A DNA stretch of 64,000 bases from Fuscovulum ytuae (GCF_029953595.1 NZ_CP124535.1:3517001-3581000); one strand, 5' to 3'. Counted from the stretch's first letter, positions 34,814 to 43,903 are shown. Notes: generated from the letters alone by a model not told the origin. A program made the numbers and translations.

Positions 34814-36598
34814 ATGCGGCTATTGGTTCTGTCTTTTTCTGCAATCGTGGTTGGCAGCGCGAGCGTGAACGCGGCTACCGTTTTCCTTGGTGATGCGGGC
34901 ATCATTCCCGTTGGGAGTGAAGGTGCTATTCTAGGAGCCGGGCTAGGGGCGCCTGGGTCTGCGGAGGTCAACGGCGGCACGATTATCACTCTGCTGCCAG
35001 GGGCTAATCTCGACTCGACGGGAGGGCCGAAGATCGATGTCGGCGATGGATCAACCGGTGATCTGCTCATCACTGGTTCCGGAACGGAAGTTCGCGCGAT
35101 AGGAAATGGGACGGGCGCAAGAGCGGAGATCGGCGGTGATTTCTTTGACGCTGGCACCGGCATCGTCAACATAGAAAGTGGCGCTCGACTGCTTATTCAG
35201 GAAGCGAGCATCGCACCGGGGGCGCTTGGGACACAGGTCTTTTTGGGGGCCAGTGGCACAGGTACACTGAATCTGAAATCCGGGACCCTCGATGTTCTCA
35301 GCGGTTCATCCGCGTACTTTGAAATTGGTTCAGTTGGTGGTGGAGCTATGGGCAGCCTAAACGCAGTTAATGGCTCCGCAATTAACATTATCGGTAGCGG
35401 TGTGCCAATTGACGGTCAAAACGACATAATCATTGACGTTGGGAAGGACGGACCTTCAACCGGCTCAATCAACTTGATCGAGTCAACAATGAGTGTTTCC
35501 GCGTCGGGAAATAACGTCATGTTGAATCTCGGTAAGCCGAACGCTCTGGGAACTCTGTCTTTGAACGATGCCTCCGTGTCGCTTACCGGTGATGATGTGA
35601 GTCTTAAAGTTGGAAATGGTGGCCTCGCAGGTGCCAGTCTGAACAATGGGTCTTCACTCACCATGGCCGGCGCGAACGAAGCAATTCTTGAAATCGGGAG
35701 TGACGGTACGGGATCGATGACAATAGAGGGCGGTTCGAGCGTTGTGGTCGATGGACAAGTCTACTCAAGGATTGCTGTAGGGTCGAACCCGGGTTCAAAT
35801 GGTTCTTTGTCCATTCTTAGCGGTAGCTCAGTATTATTGAGTGGACCGAATGCTGTCATGGACATTGGTGATCCAAGCCCTAACGGTTCCGACAGCAGTA
35901 TGGGAGTCGTTACGATCAGCGGTCTTGGCTCAAGTCTTTCAACAGACACCGATATTCTTGTCGGAAAATGCTGCGACAACGGCTCTACACGAGGAATTCT
36001 ATCGGTAAGCGACGGTGCTGTAGTTACCACACCCTCGCTTACCATCGACTCCGGCGGAATTTTGATGGGTGATGGCGGAATGATTGTGGGTAATGTCTAC
36101 GTTCAAAGAACGGGGCTCGTTTCCCCCGGCCTGTCGCCGGGTTGGCTTACAATCGACGGTAACCTTGAGCTGGGTTCAGGATCAGTTCTCGAACTTGAGT
36201 TCTTGAGCGATACGATCTTTGATCGGATCATCACCTTGGGAACGGTGTCTGCGAGCGGGCCCTTCGAAATCGTCCTCTCTTTCCTAGACGGTTACCGACC
36301 AATTGCTGGGCAGACCTGGGAGTTCCTAAGTTCTGCGTCCGTATCGGATACGTTCCTCTCCAACGCCAATATCGTGGTGAAAGGCTTGGGGGCGAGTAGT
36401 CTTTTTCTGGAAAGATCGGACAACAGCGCGGGGCAGTTTCTACAAGTGAGAGCTGAAGCTATCGCGCCCGTCCCGCTGCCGCCCACGCTTGTACTTGTTC
36501 TGGGAGCCCTATTCAGCCTATTTGCTTTCAGACACTCAAAACGAGAATGTGAATGCCAAGCTGAGCCGCAAGTTGTGGGAGGCCGCTTGGCTGTATGA
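34814..36598 (+). CDS. Surface protein with beta-helix-like repeats and VPLPP-type sorting tail
   Basis: A 594-residue exported protein. The signal peptide is MRLLVLSFSAIVVGSASVNA. Most of the chain is a run of short glycine- and serine-rich beta strands such as GTGTLNLKSGTLDVLSG and GNGGLAGASLNNGSSLTMAG, spaced 20-40 residues apart, as in autotransporter-associated passenger repeats and PEP-CTERM adhesin-like proteins. Near the end PVPLPPTLVLVLGALFSLFA is followed by RHSKRE, a VPLPA-like sorting signal with Pro instead of Ala. Unusually, 15 more residues with two cysteines follow the basic cluster. The ATG at 34814 begins the signal; the upstream TTG at 34799 is unlikely. Codon use is AT-richer than in neighbouring genes. 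Confidence 0.75.
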   Translation: MRLLVLSFSAIVVGSASVNAATVFLGDAGIIPVGSEGAILGAGLGAPGSAEVNGGTIITLLPGANLDSTGGPKIDVGDGSTGDLLITGSGTEVRAIGNGTGARAEIGGDFFDAGTGIVNIESGARLLIQEASIAPGALGTQVFLGASGTGTLNLKSGTLDVLSGSSAYFEIGSVGGGAMGSLNAVNGSAINIIGSGVPIDGQNDIIIDVGKDGPSTGSINLIESTMSVSASGNNVMLNLGKPNALGTLSLNDASVSLTGDDVSLKVGNGGLAGASLNNGSSLTMAGANEAILEIGSDGTGSMTIEGGSSVVVDGQVYSRIAVGSNPGSNGSLSILSGSSVLLSGPNAVMDIGDPSPNGSDSSMGVVTISGLGSSLSTDTDILVGKCCDNGSTRGILSVSDGAVVTTPSLTIDSGGILMGDGGMIVGNVYVQRTGLVSPGLSPGWLTIDGNLELGSGSVLELEFLSDTIFDRIITLGTVSASGPFEIVLSFLDGYRPIAGQTWEFLSSASVSDTFLSNANIVVKGLGASSLFLERSDNSAGQFLQVRAEAIAPVPLPPTLVLVLGALFSLFAFRHSKRECECQAEPQVVGGRLAV

Positions 36599-36807
36599 CA
36601 GAACGCTTGAACATAGTCATCCTCTATCGACATACGTCTCTCTTCGGCAACAAAGATCAGTTTCCGTCCGCGCTGCTTTGAGGCATAAATGGCCCTCGAC
36701 CGCCAACCCGTTTTGTAAATTTAGCAATCAGCATCCAAGCACGAAGCGCAACTTTGCAAGATTGAAGGCCGTAAAGCTTCTTGTACGGCTTCGCTGAATA
36801 TTGGACT

Positions 36808-36819
36808 ATCATTAATGAT
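36808..36819. promoter_or_regulatory. Perfect 12-base palindrome ATCATTAATGAT
   Basis: The palindrome lies 37-48 bases before the ATG of the LuxR-type regulator, inside an AT-rich stretch. Position and symmetry fit an operator, perhaps for autoregulation. The rest of 36599-36855 shows no gene. Confidence 0.35.
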
Positions 36820-36855
36820 TGTAAATTTATCGTTCCCATCAGGGTGGTCGCTCGG

Positions 36856-38007
36856 ATGATAAACACAAGACATGCTGCAAGAGTCAAAGCTCTCGGACTT
36901 GCCGTTGATGTCATCCACAGGCCAGATCTCTGGGATGATTTATGCGAAACATTCTGCGCTGCCTTCGGCGCGAATGCTTTCATGGTGTTTGAGTTTGACT
37001 TCAATAGATTCACCGCCCCGATCTTTCGTGGCTCGCGGGCTATTGAGGATGGTATGCACCTAGTTCAAGCTCATATGGAGGGGCGAATTCCTGAAGTTGA
37101 ACGGCAGGGTTATTCCAGATTTGCAGCCTTTCCGGCGGGCATCCTCTTTGGTGAGTACCAAGCCTATGACGTTGAGCATGATCGATTCATGCCTGAAAAC
37201 CCTTTCCGAGACGCGGTGCTTGCTGTTTCCGGGGCGCGTTCAAGAAGTGTGATGCGACTAAATGATGTCGGGCCATGGTCAGATGTTGCCGCCATGCACA
37301 TGCCTATACCTTTCGCTGATATTGATCCGCAGCTTAGGCAGGATGCATCGTTGATCTTACCGGTTCTCGGAAAGGCGATCGAAGCAAGACGCGTGTTGGA
37401 TGGACTGATCGGATTGGGCAAAGCTCTCGCGGTTGCCTTCGACAAGTTTGATTTTGGGGCCGCGATATGTCGCCCGTCCGGGCAAATCGTTGTTTCAAAC
37501 GCTGAATTTAAATCCATGGCAGCCGAGCGCGATGGGCTTGCGGTTGTGGGCGATTTTGTTCGGGCAACGTTGCCTGCGGACCGGGAACACCTTGCGACAG
37601 CCATTCGATCGACTCATTCTATTGATGCTTCTGCACGTTCAACGATCTGTCGACTACGTCGCCATTCCGAGCGCTTGCCTCTCATTGCGCGCGCTATACC
37701 CCTACGCAGTGAGGAAATTGGTATCACCGATGAGCCCCTGACACTCCTGCTCGTTATTGACCCAGATGCCTCTGACCGGGTGAATGTTGAGGGCGTTGGC
37801 GCGCTGGGGATACTTTCTCAAGCCGAATTGGATATTTGTCAGTTGATCGTTACCGGAAAAGCAACACAAGAGATCGCCGAGCACCGTGGCACCTCAGTCC
37901 AAACCGTGACCGATCAGGTGAAATCTGCCTTGGCAAAGCTTGCCTGTGCATCCCGCATTGATATCGTACGTCTCGCCATGGCTACGCGCCCAGCGGGTAA
38001 GATCTGA
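36856..38007 (+). CDS. LuxR-type helix-turn-helix regulator with an unassigned sensor domain
   Basis: A 383-residue transcription factor. The last 65 residues form a LuxR/GerE helix-turn-helix: LSQAELDICQLIVTGKATQE followed by IAEHRGTSVQTVTDQVKSAL. The first 300 residues resemble the two GAF/PAS-like halves of the long LuxR-like regulators common in alphaproteobacteria (an N-terminal LAVDVIHRPDLWDDLCETFC helix, then a PAS-like ICRPSGQIVVSNAEFKSMA near residue 215). No receiver domain is present, so the signal is a ligand or protein contact. The ATG at 36856 is chosen since the only earlier in-frame start, TTG 36781, lies in AT-rich DNA containing a palindrome. It probably controls the flanking surface-protein or small secreted protein genes. 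Confidence 0.75.
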   Translation: MINTRHAARVKALGLAVDVIHRPDLWDDLCETFCAAFGANAFMVFEFDFNRFTAPIFRGSRAIEDGMHLVQAHMEGRIPEVERQGYSRFAAFPAGILFGEYQAYDVEHDRFMPENPFRDAVLAVSGARSRSVMRLNDVGPWSDVAAMHMPIPFADIDPQLRQDASLILPVLGKAIEARRVLDGLIGLGKALAVAFDKFDFGAAICRPSGQIVVSNAEFKSMAAERDGLAVVGDFVRATLPADREHLATAIRSTHSIDASARSTICRLRRHSERLPLIARAIPLRSEEIGITDEPLTLLLVIDPDASDRVNVEGVGALGILSQAELDICQLIVTGKATQEIAEHRGTSVQTVTDQVKSALAKLACASRIDIVRLAMATRPAGKI

Positions 38008-38117
38008 CCTGCCGATCGAACCTGATGCGGATACCCGTCCCCAATCAGGGGGATGCGCGAAATTAAAACCGCTGCAACGATTGATCCAAGAGCTATTCAA
38101 ATCTTGGAGCACTCAGC

Positions 38118-38528
38118 ATGTTCGCAACGACGCTTTCGATAACTGCTTGGAAAAAACCGGCGCATCTCACCATCGTAGTGGTGGCAATTGCGGCCCAATT
38201 CTCCATTCCCGCGCCAAGTACCGCACAGGAATTCATGAGCCAGGCCGAGCTGATTAGCACTATCCCAGGAAAAACAATCCAAGGGCGATCCAATGACGGG
38301 AGCCGCTGGGCACAAGCCTATGGCAAAGGTTCAAAACGGGGGAAAATTAAGGGCGTGCATGAAGGAAGTAAATATGACGCAGAGTGGTATGTCGAGGGTG
38401 ACAAATGGTGTGAAAACTGGGGAGATGGTCAGGCCTGTTGGAGTGTGGAACGCGTCGATGAACGATCACTCAGGATGTTCAATGCTGATGGATCGGCACG
38501 AAAATACCTTTGGGTTCTGCAAGACTGA
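38118..38528 (+). CDS. Small secreted protein, first of a paralogous pair
   Basis: A 136-residue exported protein. A long signal region (about residues 1-36, ending PAPSTAQ) precedes a 100-residue domain with the pattern IPGKTIQGRSNDGSRWAQAY, a glycine-rich middle, and WCENWGDGQACWSVERVD, holding two cysteines likely to form a disulfide. The same pattern (conserved G-K near the start, W in the middle, C-x7-10-C, then a hydrophobic strand) occurs in the next gene, so the two are paralogues. They resemble small periplasmic proteins of unknown function in rhizobia and roseobacters. The pair follows the LuxR-type regulator and may be its target. Confidence 0.6.
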   Translation: MFATTLSITAWKKPAHLTIVVVAIAAQFSIPAPSTAQEFMSQAELISTIPGKTIQGRSNDGSRWAQAYGKGSKRGKIKGVHEGSKYDAEWYVEGDKWCENWGDGQACWSVERVDERSLRMFNADGSARKYLWVLQD

Positions 38529-38561
38529 AAACTGACAGATCAAGAAGGATTGGAGTTCACC

Positions 38562-38981
38562 ATGCGACCTGTGCGAACCATCGCTGCAATCTCGGCAATC
38601 ACGTTTCTGGGAGTGGCATCTGCCTTTGCGGATGGCGTGACCGTGAAGCAAGTCACAAAGGCCAAGACCGGCGAGGAACTGGTTCAACTTGGTGCAACGC
38701 GCCTGTCAGCCGCTGATTTCAAGGCGCGTGTGGTTGGTAAGCAGATGACAGAAGTCGGCAAAAGTTGGACTTGGATTATCAAGTCGAATGGCAAGACCGA
38801 AAGTGCTGCAGCCGATGGATCTTGGAGTGACGCCAGCGCCTGGAAGATGAAGGGCGACACTTACTGCCGCGACGTTGAAGGGTCGGAACGGTGCAGTGAT
38901 GTGTATTTGATCGGTGGCTATTTGCGAATGACCGAAGGCGGTGGTGATGCGTTGTCCGGCTGGACAGTGAAGCTGGATTGA
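38562..38981 (+). CDS. Small secreted protein, second of a paralogous pair
   Basis: A 139-residue exported protein. The signal peptide is RTIAAISAITFLGVASAFA. The mature part contains ARVVGKQMTEVGKSWTWIIK, DGSWSDASAWKMKGDTYC and VEGSERCSDVYLIGGYLRM, with two cysteines placed as in the preceding gene. The ATG at 38562 is preferred over the in-frame TTG at 38550 because GGAG lies between them as a ribosome site. The gap to the first paralogue is 33 bases, so they are co-transcribed. Function is unknown; the size, signal and disulfide suggest a periplasmic or extracellular binding protein. Confidence 0.6.
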   Translation: MRPVRTIAAISAITFLGVASAFADGVTVKQVTKAKTGEELVQLGATRLSAADFKARVVGKQMTEVGKSWTWIIKSNGKTESAAADGSWSDASAWKMKGDTYCRDVEGSERCSDVYLIGGYLRMTEGGGDALSGWTVKLD

Positions 38982-39154
38982 GGAGAGAGTGCTGCGTCGG
39001 CCTCTGTCTTGAAACTTGAGCGGACGTAAATCATGCCTGCTGCTGCTTTTGAACAGGGCAGAATTGCTACGGGCTGAGAATCATGAGGTAGTCCACCTGA
39101 CAAAACTTGGCGTTCCCGTTTCGCCGCAATCGGTCTTGGAAATGGTATGGACCG

Positions 39155-39910
39155 CTAGAGGCATTCCCCGCCATCAATCACGAGGGCATGGCCCGTCATG
39201 AAGGCGGATTGGTCGGATGCGAGGTAGACGATGCTGGCCCCGATCTCATCCACCGAGGCCCAGCGTCCCATCGGGATCGATTGCGCGACATAGGCCTCCA
39301 ACGCCGCGCGGCCGCCCATCTGTTGTTCGAACCCGTGGTTGAAGGGGGTGTCGACGAAGCCGGGGCAGAGGGCATTGCAGCGGATGTTGTCGGCGGCGTA
39401 ATCGGCGGCGATCTGGCGGGTCATGGCGATGACGGCGTGTTTCGTCGTGCAATAGGCGATCATGCCGCGGTCATATTGCACGCCGGAATTCGAGGCGGTG
39501 ATGATGATCGAGCCTTGGCGTCTTTGCTGCATATGGGGCATCGCCGCGCGTGCCGCGATGAAATGGGCGCGCACGTTCAGCCGCCATGAGGTATCCATGC
39601 CGTCGGGGCTGACCTCGGTCAGGCGACCCGGTATCTGAATGCCCGCATGCGAATGCAGGATGTCGAGCCGACCGCGCGCCGCCACGCCGTCAATCGCGGC
39701 CTGAACGGCGCTGTCGTCGCCCGCATCAAGGGCCATGGCTTCGGCCTGTCCCCCGGCAGCGGTGATTTCCTGAGCGACGGTTTGCGCCCGGTGGCCGTCG
39801 AGATCGGTGACGACGACATGCGCGCCTTCGCGGGCGAGCGCGAGCGCACCCGCCCGACCAATACCGGACCCAGCCCCTGTCAGAAACGCGACGCGACCTG
39901 TGAGCAGCAT
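39155..39910 (-). CDS. Short-chain dehydrogenase/reductase
   Basis: A 251-residue NAD(P)-dependent oxidoreductase of the classical SDR type. The cofactor loop TGAGSGIG is at residues 11-18, with DLDG near 36-39 favouring NAD, and the catalytic triad is S140 or S142, Y153 and K157 (YCTTK). The C-terminal CPGFVDTPF segment near residue 187 is the usual substrate-loop start. The NNAG structural motif is altered to HSHAG. Its start overlaps the stop of the upstream ABC permease by one base (TAATG), so it is the last gene of the polyamine-type transport operon and probably oxidises or reduces the imported compound or its product. The substrate is not known. Confidence 0.88.
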   Translation of the reverse strand: MLLTGRVAFLTGAGSGIGRAGALALAREGAHVVVTDLDGHRAQTVAQEITAAGGQAEAMALDAGDDSAVQAAIDGVAARGRLDILHSHAGIQIPGRLTEVSPDGMDTSWRLNVRAHFIAARAAMPHMQQRRQGSIIITASNSGVQYDRGMIAYCTTKHAVIAMTRQIAADYAADNIRCNALCPGFVDTPFNHGFEQQMGGRAALEAYVAQSIPMGRWASVDEIGASIVYLASDQSAFMTGHALVIDGGECL

Positions 39911-40728
39911 TACCGTCCTCCGTTCTTGGGGCCGCGCCTGAGGATGAATTGCGCTGCGATCAACAAAAGCAGCGACACGGCCAGAACCATCGTGCCGATG
40001 GCATTGATTTCGGGGGTCACGCCGCGACGGATCGAGGAAAAGACATAGATCGGCAGCGTGGTTTCGGACCCGGCAACGAAGAAGGCGATGATGAAATCGT
40101 CAAAGCTGAAGGTGAAGCTGAGGAGGAACCCGGCAAGGATGCCGGGGAAGATGAGGGGCAGGGTGACCTGCCGGAAGGTGGCCAGCGGTGGGGCGTAGAG
40201 GTCCGCCGAGGCCTCCATCAGGCTGCGGTCCATTCCGGCAAGGCGGGCGCGCAGGATGATGATGACGAGCGCCATGGAAAAGAGCGCATGCGCGGCGATC
40301 AGGGAGCCGTAGCCCATCGCAAGCTGGGGTGCCTCGCCTTCGGGGGCCAATGTGGCCAGAAGCGGGTTTATCCAGCCAAAGAGCGTCACAAGCGCGATCA
40401 GCGATGCGATGCCGATGACGATGCCGGGCACCATCACCGCGACATAGATCAGCGCGTCGGCCACGGCCCGGACCCGTCCCTTCATGCCCTGCAACGCAAG
40501 GGCCGCCATGGTGCCGAAGACCGAGGCGATCGTGGCCGAGGTGAGGGCGACGATGAAGCTGGTCCAGAGCGCCTCCATCACGAAGGGGTTGGAGAGGGCC
40601 TTGCCGTACCATTGCAGTGAAAAGCCGGTGAATTGGCTGGCATGCCGCCCGGCGTTGAAGCTGAAGATCGCGATGACCGCGATGGGCAGGTAGAGGAAGG
40701 CGAAAACAGCGGCGGCGTAGGTGCGCAT
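39910..40728 (-). CDS. ABC permease, PotC-like (polyamine-type uptake)
   Basis: A 272-residue inner-membrane permease with six predicted helices, starting RTYAAAVFAFLYLPIAVIAI, typical of PotC/YdcV. The cytoplasmic loop MDRSLMEASADLYAPPLATF (about residues 175-195) is the EAA motif that docks to the ATPase. The next gene upstream encodes the partner permease nine bases away. The transported solute is inferred to be a polyamine or similar small cationic compound from the family of the whole system; specificity cannot be read here. Confidence 0.87.
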   Translation of the reverse strand: MRTYAAAVFAFLYLPIAVIAIFSFNAGRHASQFTGFSLQWYGKALSNPFVMEALWTSFIVALTSATIASVFGTMAALALQGMKGRVRAVADALIYVAVMVPGIVIGIASLIALVTLFGWINPLLATLAPEGEAPQLAMGYGSLIAAHALFSMALVIIILRARLAGMDRSLMEASADLYAPPLATFRQVTLPLIFPGILAGFLLSFTFSFDDFIIAFFVAGSETTLPIYVFSSIRRGVTPEINAIGTMVLAVSLLLLIAAQFILRRGPKNGGR

Positions 40729-40737
40729 CTGGGCCCC

Positions 40738-41592
40738 CTACATCAAAGCCACATCGTCGCGCTGGCCACCCATGCGGCGCATCAGCCACATGTAGAAGGA
40801 GACGGTGACCAACATGATGACGACGAGACTGACCGCGACTGCCGATCCGAAAGCCCAATTGCGGGATTGCAGGAACAGATCGACCAGCGCATTGCCGATG
40901 AAGAACACCTTGCCACCCCCCAGCATGGCAGGGATCAGGAATTCACCCATCAAGAGGATGAAGACCAGCATGCAGCCAGTTGCCACGCCGGGCAGCGACA
41001 GGGGCAGCGTGATTTGCAGGAAACTGCGCAAGGGTGGGGCACCCAGATCGGCGGAAGCCTCCAGAAGGCGCGTGTCCAGACGTTCGAGGCTGACATAGAG
41101 CGGCAACACCATCAGCGGCAGATAGCCGTAGACGATGCCTGTCAGCACAGCGAAGGGCGTGTTGATCAACCGGATCGAACCGAAGCCCAACCATTCGATC
41201 AGCGCGGGCAGGCCTTGCCCACCCAAGAGAAAGATCCACGCATAGCTGCGGATGAGGATCGAGGTCCAGAAGGGCACGATGACGAGGATCAGTAGGAGCG
41301 TCCGCCATCTGGCACTCACTCGGAGGGCCAGAAAATACGCCAAGGGGTAGGCGATGAGAAGCGCCAGCGCGGTGCCAAGCGGGGCAAGGATCAGCGTGTT
41401 GAAGAAGGCCGTGCTGCGCGCGGGCAGGTTCAGGTATTGTTCGAAGGTGAAGGCGGGGACGAAGCCGCCCGCCGCCTCGCGTTCGCCGAAACTGGCGACA
41501 AGGATGAAACACAGCGGCAGCACCAGCATGACGGCAAACCATAGCCCCGCCGGGGCAAGGAGAAGCCATGTGGAAAGCCGCCGCTGCATCAT
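40738..41592 (-). CDS. ABC permease, PotB-like (polyamine-type uptake)
   Basis: A 284-residue inner-membrane permease. A first helix WLLLAPAGLWFAVMLVLPLC is followed by the periplasmic loop and five further helices; the EAA loop is LDTRLLEASADLGAPPLRSF near residues 170-190, nearly identical in pattern to that of the PotC-like partner. It forms the heterodimeric channel with the product of 39910-40728. The gene starts one base before the stop of the binding-protein gene region (gap of one base), indicating tight coupling in the order binding protein, PotB, PotC, SDR. Length is normal. Confidence 0.87.
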   Translation of the reverse strand: MMQRRLSTWLLLAPAGLWFAVMLVLPLCFILVASFGEREAAGGFVPAFTFEQYLNLPARSTAFFNTLILAPLGTALALLIAYPLAYFLALRVSARWRTLLLILVIVPFWTSILIRSYAWIFLLGGQGLPALIEWLGFGSIRLINTPFAVLTGIVYGYLPLMVLPLYVSLERLDTRLLEASADLGAPPLRSFLQITLPLSLPGVATGCMLVFILLMGEFLIPAMLGGGKVFFIGNALVDLFLQSRNWAFGSAVAVSLVVIMLVTVSFYMWLMRRMGGQRDDVALM

Positions 41593-41593
41593 C

Positions 41594-42751
41594 TTAGGCC
41601 GATTTGAACCGTGCCATGAGCTCGGCCCGGTTGGGATCGGTCAGGGTGGCCGCTGCGCCGAATTCCAGCGCGTTGAGAAGGTCCGCCGCAGGATAGAGGA
41701 TCGGGTCGTTCAGAACCTCGGGCGGCAGAAGTGCGGCGACGCGGCTGTCAGGAACCGGATAGCCGTGGAAGAGCGCCTCTTTGGCGTTCACCTCGGGCGC
41801 GAGAAGATAGTTGATCAGGGCATAGGCCGCCTCGCGATGCGGGGCGCCTTTCGGGACGGCGTAGAAGTCCGACCACAGCTCGCCGCCTTCCTTGCCAAGG
41901 ACGTAGACGATTTCCGGCATGTCGCGGTTCAACTGCTTGCCATCTCCCGTCCAGCAGATCGTCATCCATGCATCGCCGGAGCGCATCGAGGGCTGGTAGT
42001 CCGAGTTGATTGCGAAAAGATGCGGTTTGGTGGCCAGCAGAAGTTCTTCGGCCTTGGCGAGTTCGGCCGGATCGATTGAGTTGAAGGAATAGCCAAAGGC
42101 CTTGAGGGCCGCGCCGATGGTAGTGAGCTGGTAGTCATGCACCATGGTGCGACCCGAGAAACTGGTCTGGGTCAGATCGAAGAATTCCTTCCAAGTGGCA
42201 GGGGTCGCGTCGCCGGAATGCGTCGTGTTGACGGCAAAGCCGGTGGTGCCCCAGTTCTTTGGCACGGCGTAGAGTTTGCCATCGACTGTGCCCGGACCGG
42301 CAAAGCGCTGGTCGAAGCTGGCGGCGTCGTAATTCGGAAGAAGGGACAGATCGAGCGGTTCAATCAGATCCTGTTCGACATAAGTGGTAATGGTGTAATT
42401 GGTCGGAACGAAGACGTCCCAGCCCGACCCGCCTGCCTGCAATTTGGCAAGCATTTCCTCGTTGCTGCCAAAGACGTTGACCTGCACGGCGGCGCCTGTC
42501 TCGCTGGAGAAGGTATCGAAATTCGCGGCGTCGTGGTAGTTGGGCCATGTGGCCAGAACCACCCGGTCGCCGATGCCTTGAGCGAAGGCCGGGCGCGGAA
42601 GAAGGCCGGGCATGGCGGCGCCAAGGACCGCCGTGGCTGTGCCAAGGCCGGTAACGCCGAGGAAGTGTCGGCGTGTGACCGAGCCTTTCTGGTAGCGCCG
42701 CAATTCCTCCATGAACTTCTGGCGCGAGATGTGGTCGATCTTGTCGGACAT
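41594..42751 (-). CDS. Periplasmic solute-binding protein, PotD/PotF-like, Tat-exported
   Basis: A 385-residue type II-like binding protein. After 25 residues the Tat motif TRRHFLGVTGLGTATAVLGA occurs, unusual for polyamine-binding proteins, which are normally Sec-exported. The mature part starts DRVVLATWPNYHDAANFDTF, then FGSNEEMLAKLQAGGSGWDV with the conserved hinge of the SBP_bac family, and VPKNWGTTGFAVNT and MTICWTGDGKQ later in the chain line the cleft. It would deliver its ligand to the PotB/PotC-like channel. The ATPase gene is immediately upstream, with a 30-base gap. The true ligand could be putrescine, spermidine or another amine. Confidence 0.85.
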   Translation of the reverse strand: MSDKIDHISRQKFMEELRRYQKGSVTRRHFLGVTGLGTATAVLGAAMPGLLPRPAFAQGIGDRVVLATWPNYHDAANFDTFSSETGAAVQVNVFGSNEEMLAKLQAGGSGWDVFVPTNYTITTYVEQDLIEPLDLSLLPNYDAASFDQRFAGPGTVDGKLYAVPKNWGTTGFAVNTTHSGDATPATWKEFFDLTQTSFSGRTMVHDYQLTTIGAALKAFGYSFNSIDPAELAKAEELLLATKPHLFAINSDYQPSMRSGDAWMTICWTGDGKQLNRDMPEIVYVLGKEGGELWSDFYAVPKGAPHREAAYALINYLLAPEVNAKEALFHGYPVPDSRVAALLPPEVLNDPILYPAADLLNALEFGAAATLTDPNRAELMARFKSA

Positions 42752-42781
42752 TGCTGAAGTCTCCCTGTTGGATGGTTCTTT

Positions 42782-43903
42782 TTAGTCTTCGGGTAGGATG
42801 AGGGCGGCCTGTGGCGCCCAGTGGACATGGGCCGCATCGCCGGGGGCAAAGCTGCCTTCGTTTGCCTCGGCCTGCCTTGCCACCAACACCAGAAGATCAC
42901 CCAAGACGGCATGACGGACGAGGTATTCGGTATGTTCCCCAAGGAAGATGCGGTTGATGACGGTCACCGGCAGAGCCCCGTCTTGGGCCATGTGAGCAAG
43001 GCCGATCTGTTCGGGCCGGATGCTGAGCGAGACGGGCGTACCTTGCGCCAGCTCTGTGTGCATCCGCCCGGTAAAGCGCTGGCCCGACGCGGTTTCGACT
43101 TGGCCATTTTTTCCGGAAAGAGAGGCGAGCCTGCCGTTGAGGAAGTTCGATTTCCCCACGAAATCAGCCACATATCGGTTGATCGGGTGATCGTATAGGG
43201 CGTTCGGTGATCCCGATTGCACGATGCGCCCGGCGCGCATGATGCAGATGCGGTCCGACATCGACAGCGCTTCTTCCTGATCATGGGTCACCAGCACGAA
43301 GGTGATGCCTAGTTGGCGTTGCAGGGTCTGAAGTTCGATCTGCATTTCGCGGCGAAGCTTGCGGTCAAGGGCGGCAAGCGGTTCGTCCAGAAGAAGGATT
43401 TTGGGTTCGTTCACGATGGCACGGGCGAGGGCGACGCGCTGTTGCTGACCGCCCGACATTTCCCAGATCCGGCGGGGGCCAAAGCCGGAAAGGCGCACCA
43501 TTTCCAGCGCGCGGTCCACTTTGCGCGCCACCTCGGCGCGGGCAGGGCGGGGGCGTCGCTGCATCAGGCCATAGCCGATATTGTCGGCCACGGTGAGGTG
43601 CGGAAAAAGCGCATAGTGCTGAAACACCATGTTCACGGGGCGAAGATAAGCGGGCACCTCCGTGACCCTTTCGCCATCGAGATAGATGTCGCCTGACGTT
43701 GGCGTCTCAAACCCCGCCAGCATGCGAAGGGCGGTGGTTTTGCCGCAGCCCGACGGCCCGAGAAAGGACAGAAACTCGCCCGATCCGATGCCGAAATCCA
43801 AGGCATCTGCGGCAAGTACGTCCCCGTAACGCTTTGTCGCCGCGCGGAACTGGGCGATCAGGGGGCGTTCGGCCGGATCGGCGCTGGCAGATAGGCTTTG
43901 CAT
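42782..43903 (-). CDS. ABC transporter ATPase, PotA-like
   Basis: A 373-residue ATPase. Walker A GPSGCGKT is at residues 49-56, the signature MSGGQQQRVALARAI near 145, Walker B ILLLDEPLAALD near 165, and the switch His is in LVTHDQEEAL. After about residue 240 a TOBE domain follows (GKSNFLNGRL, TPVSLSIRPEQIGL), as in PotA/FbpC/MalK-type ATPases with a regulatory C-terminus. It is the first gene of the minus-strand transport operon (ATPase, binding protein, PotB, PotC, SDR). It starts 99 bases from the divergent LuxR-type regulator gene, which is therefore a good candidate for its controller. Confidence 0.9.
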   Translation of the reverse strand: MQSLSASADPAERPLIAQFRAATKRYGDVLAADALDFGIGSGEFLSFLGPSGCGKTTALRMLAGFETPTSGDIYLDGERVTEVPAYLRPVNMVFQHYALFPHLTVADNIGYGLMQRRPRPARAEVARKVDRALEMVRLSGFGPRRIWEMSGGQQQRVALARAIVNEPKILLLDEPLAALDRKLRREMQIELQTLQRQLGITFVLVTHDQEEALSMSDRICIMRAGRIVQSGSPNALYDHPINRYVADFVGKSNFLNGRLASLSGKNGQVETASGQRFTGRMHTELAQGTPVSLSIRPEQIGLAHMAQDGALPVTVINRIFLGEHTEYLVRHAVLGDLLVLVARQAEANEGSFAPGDAAHVHWAPQAALILPED

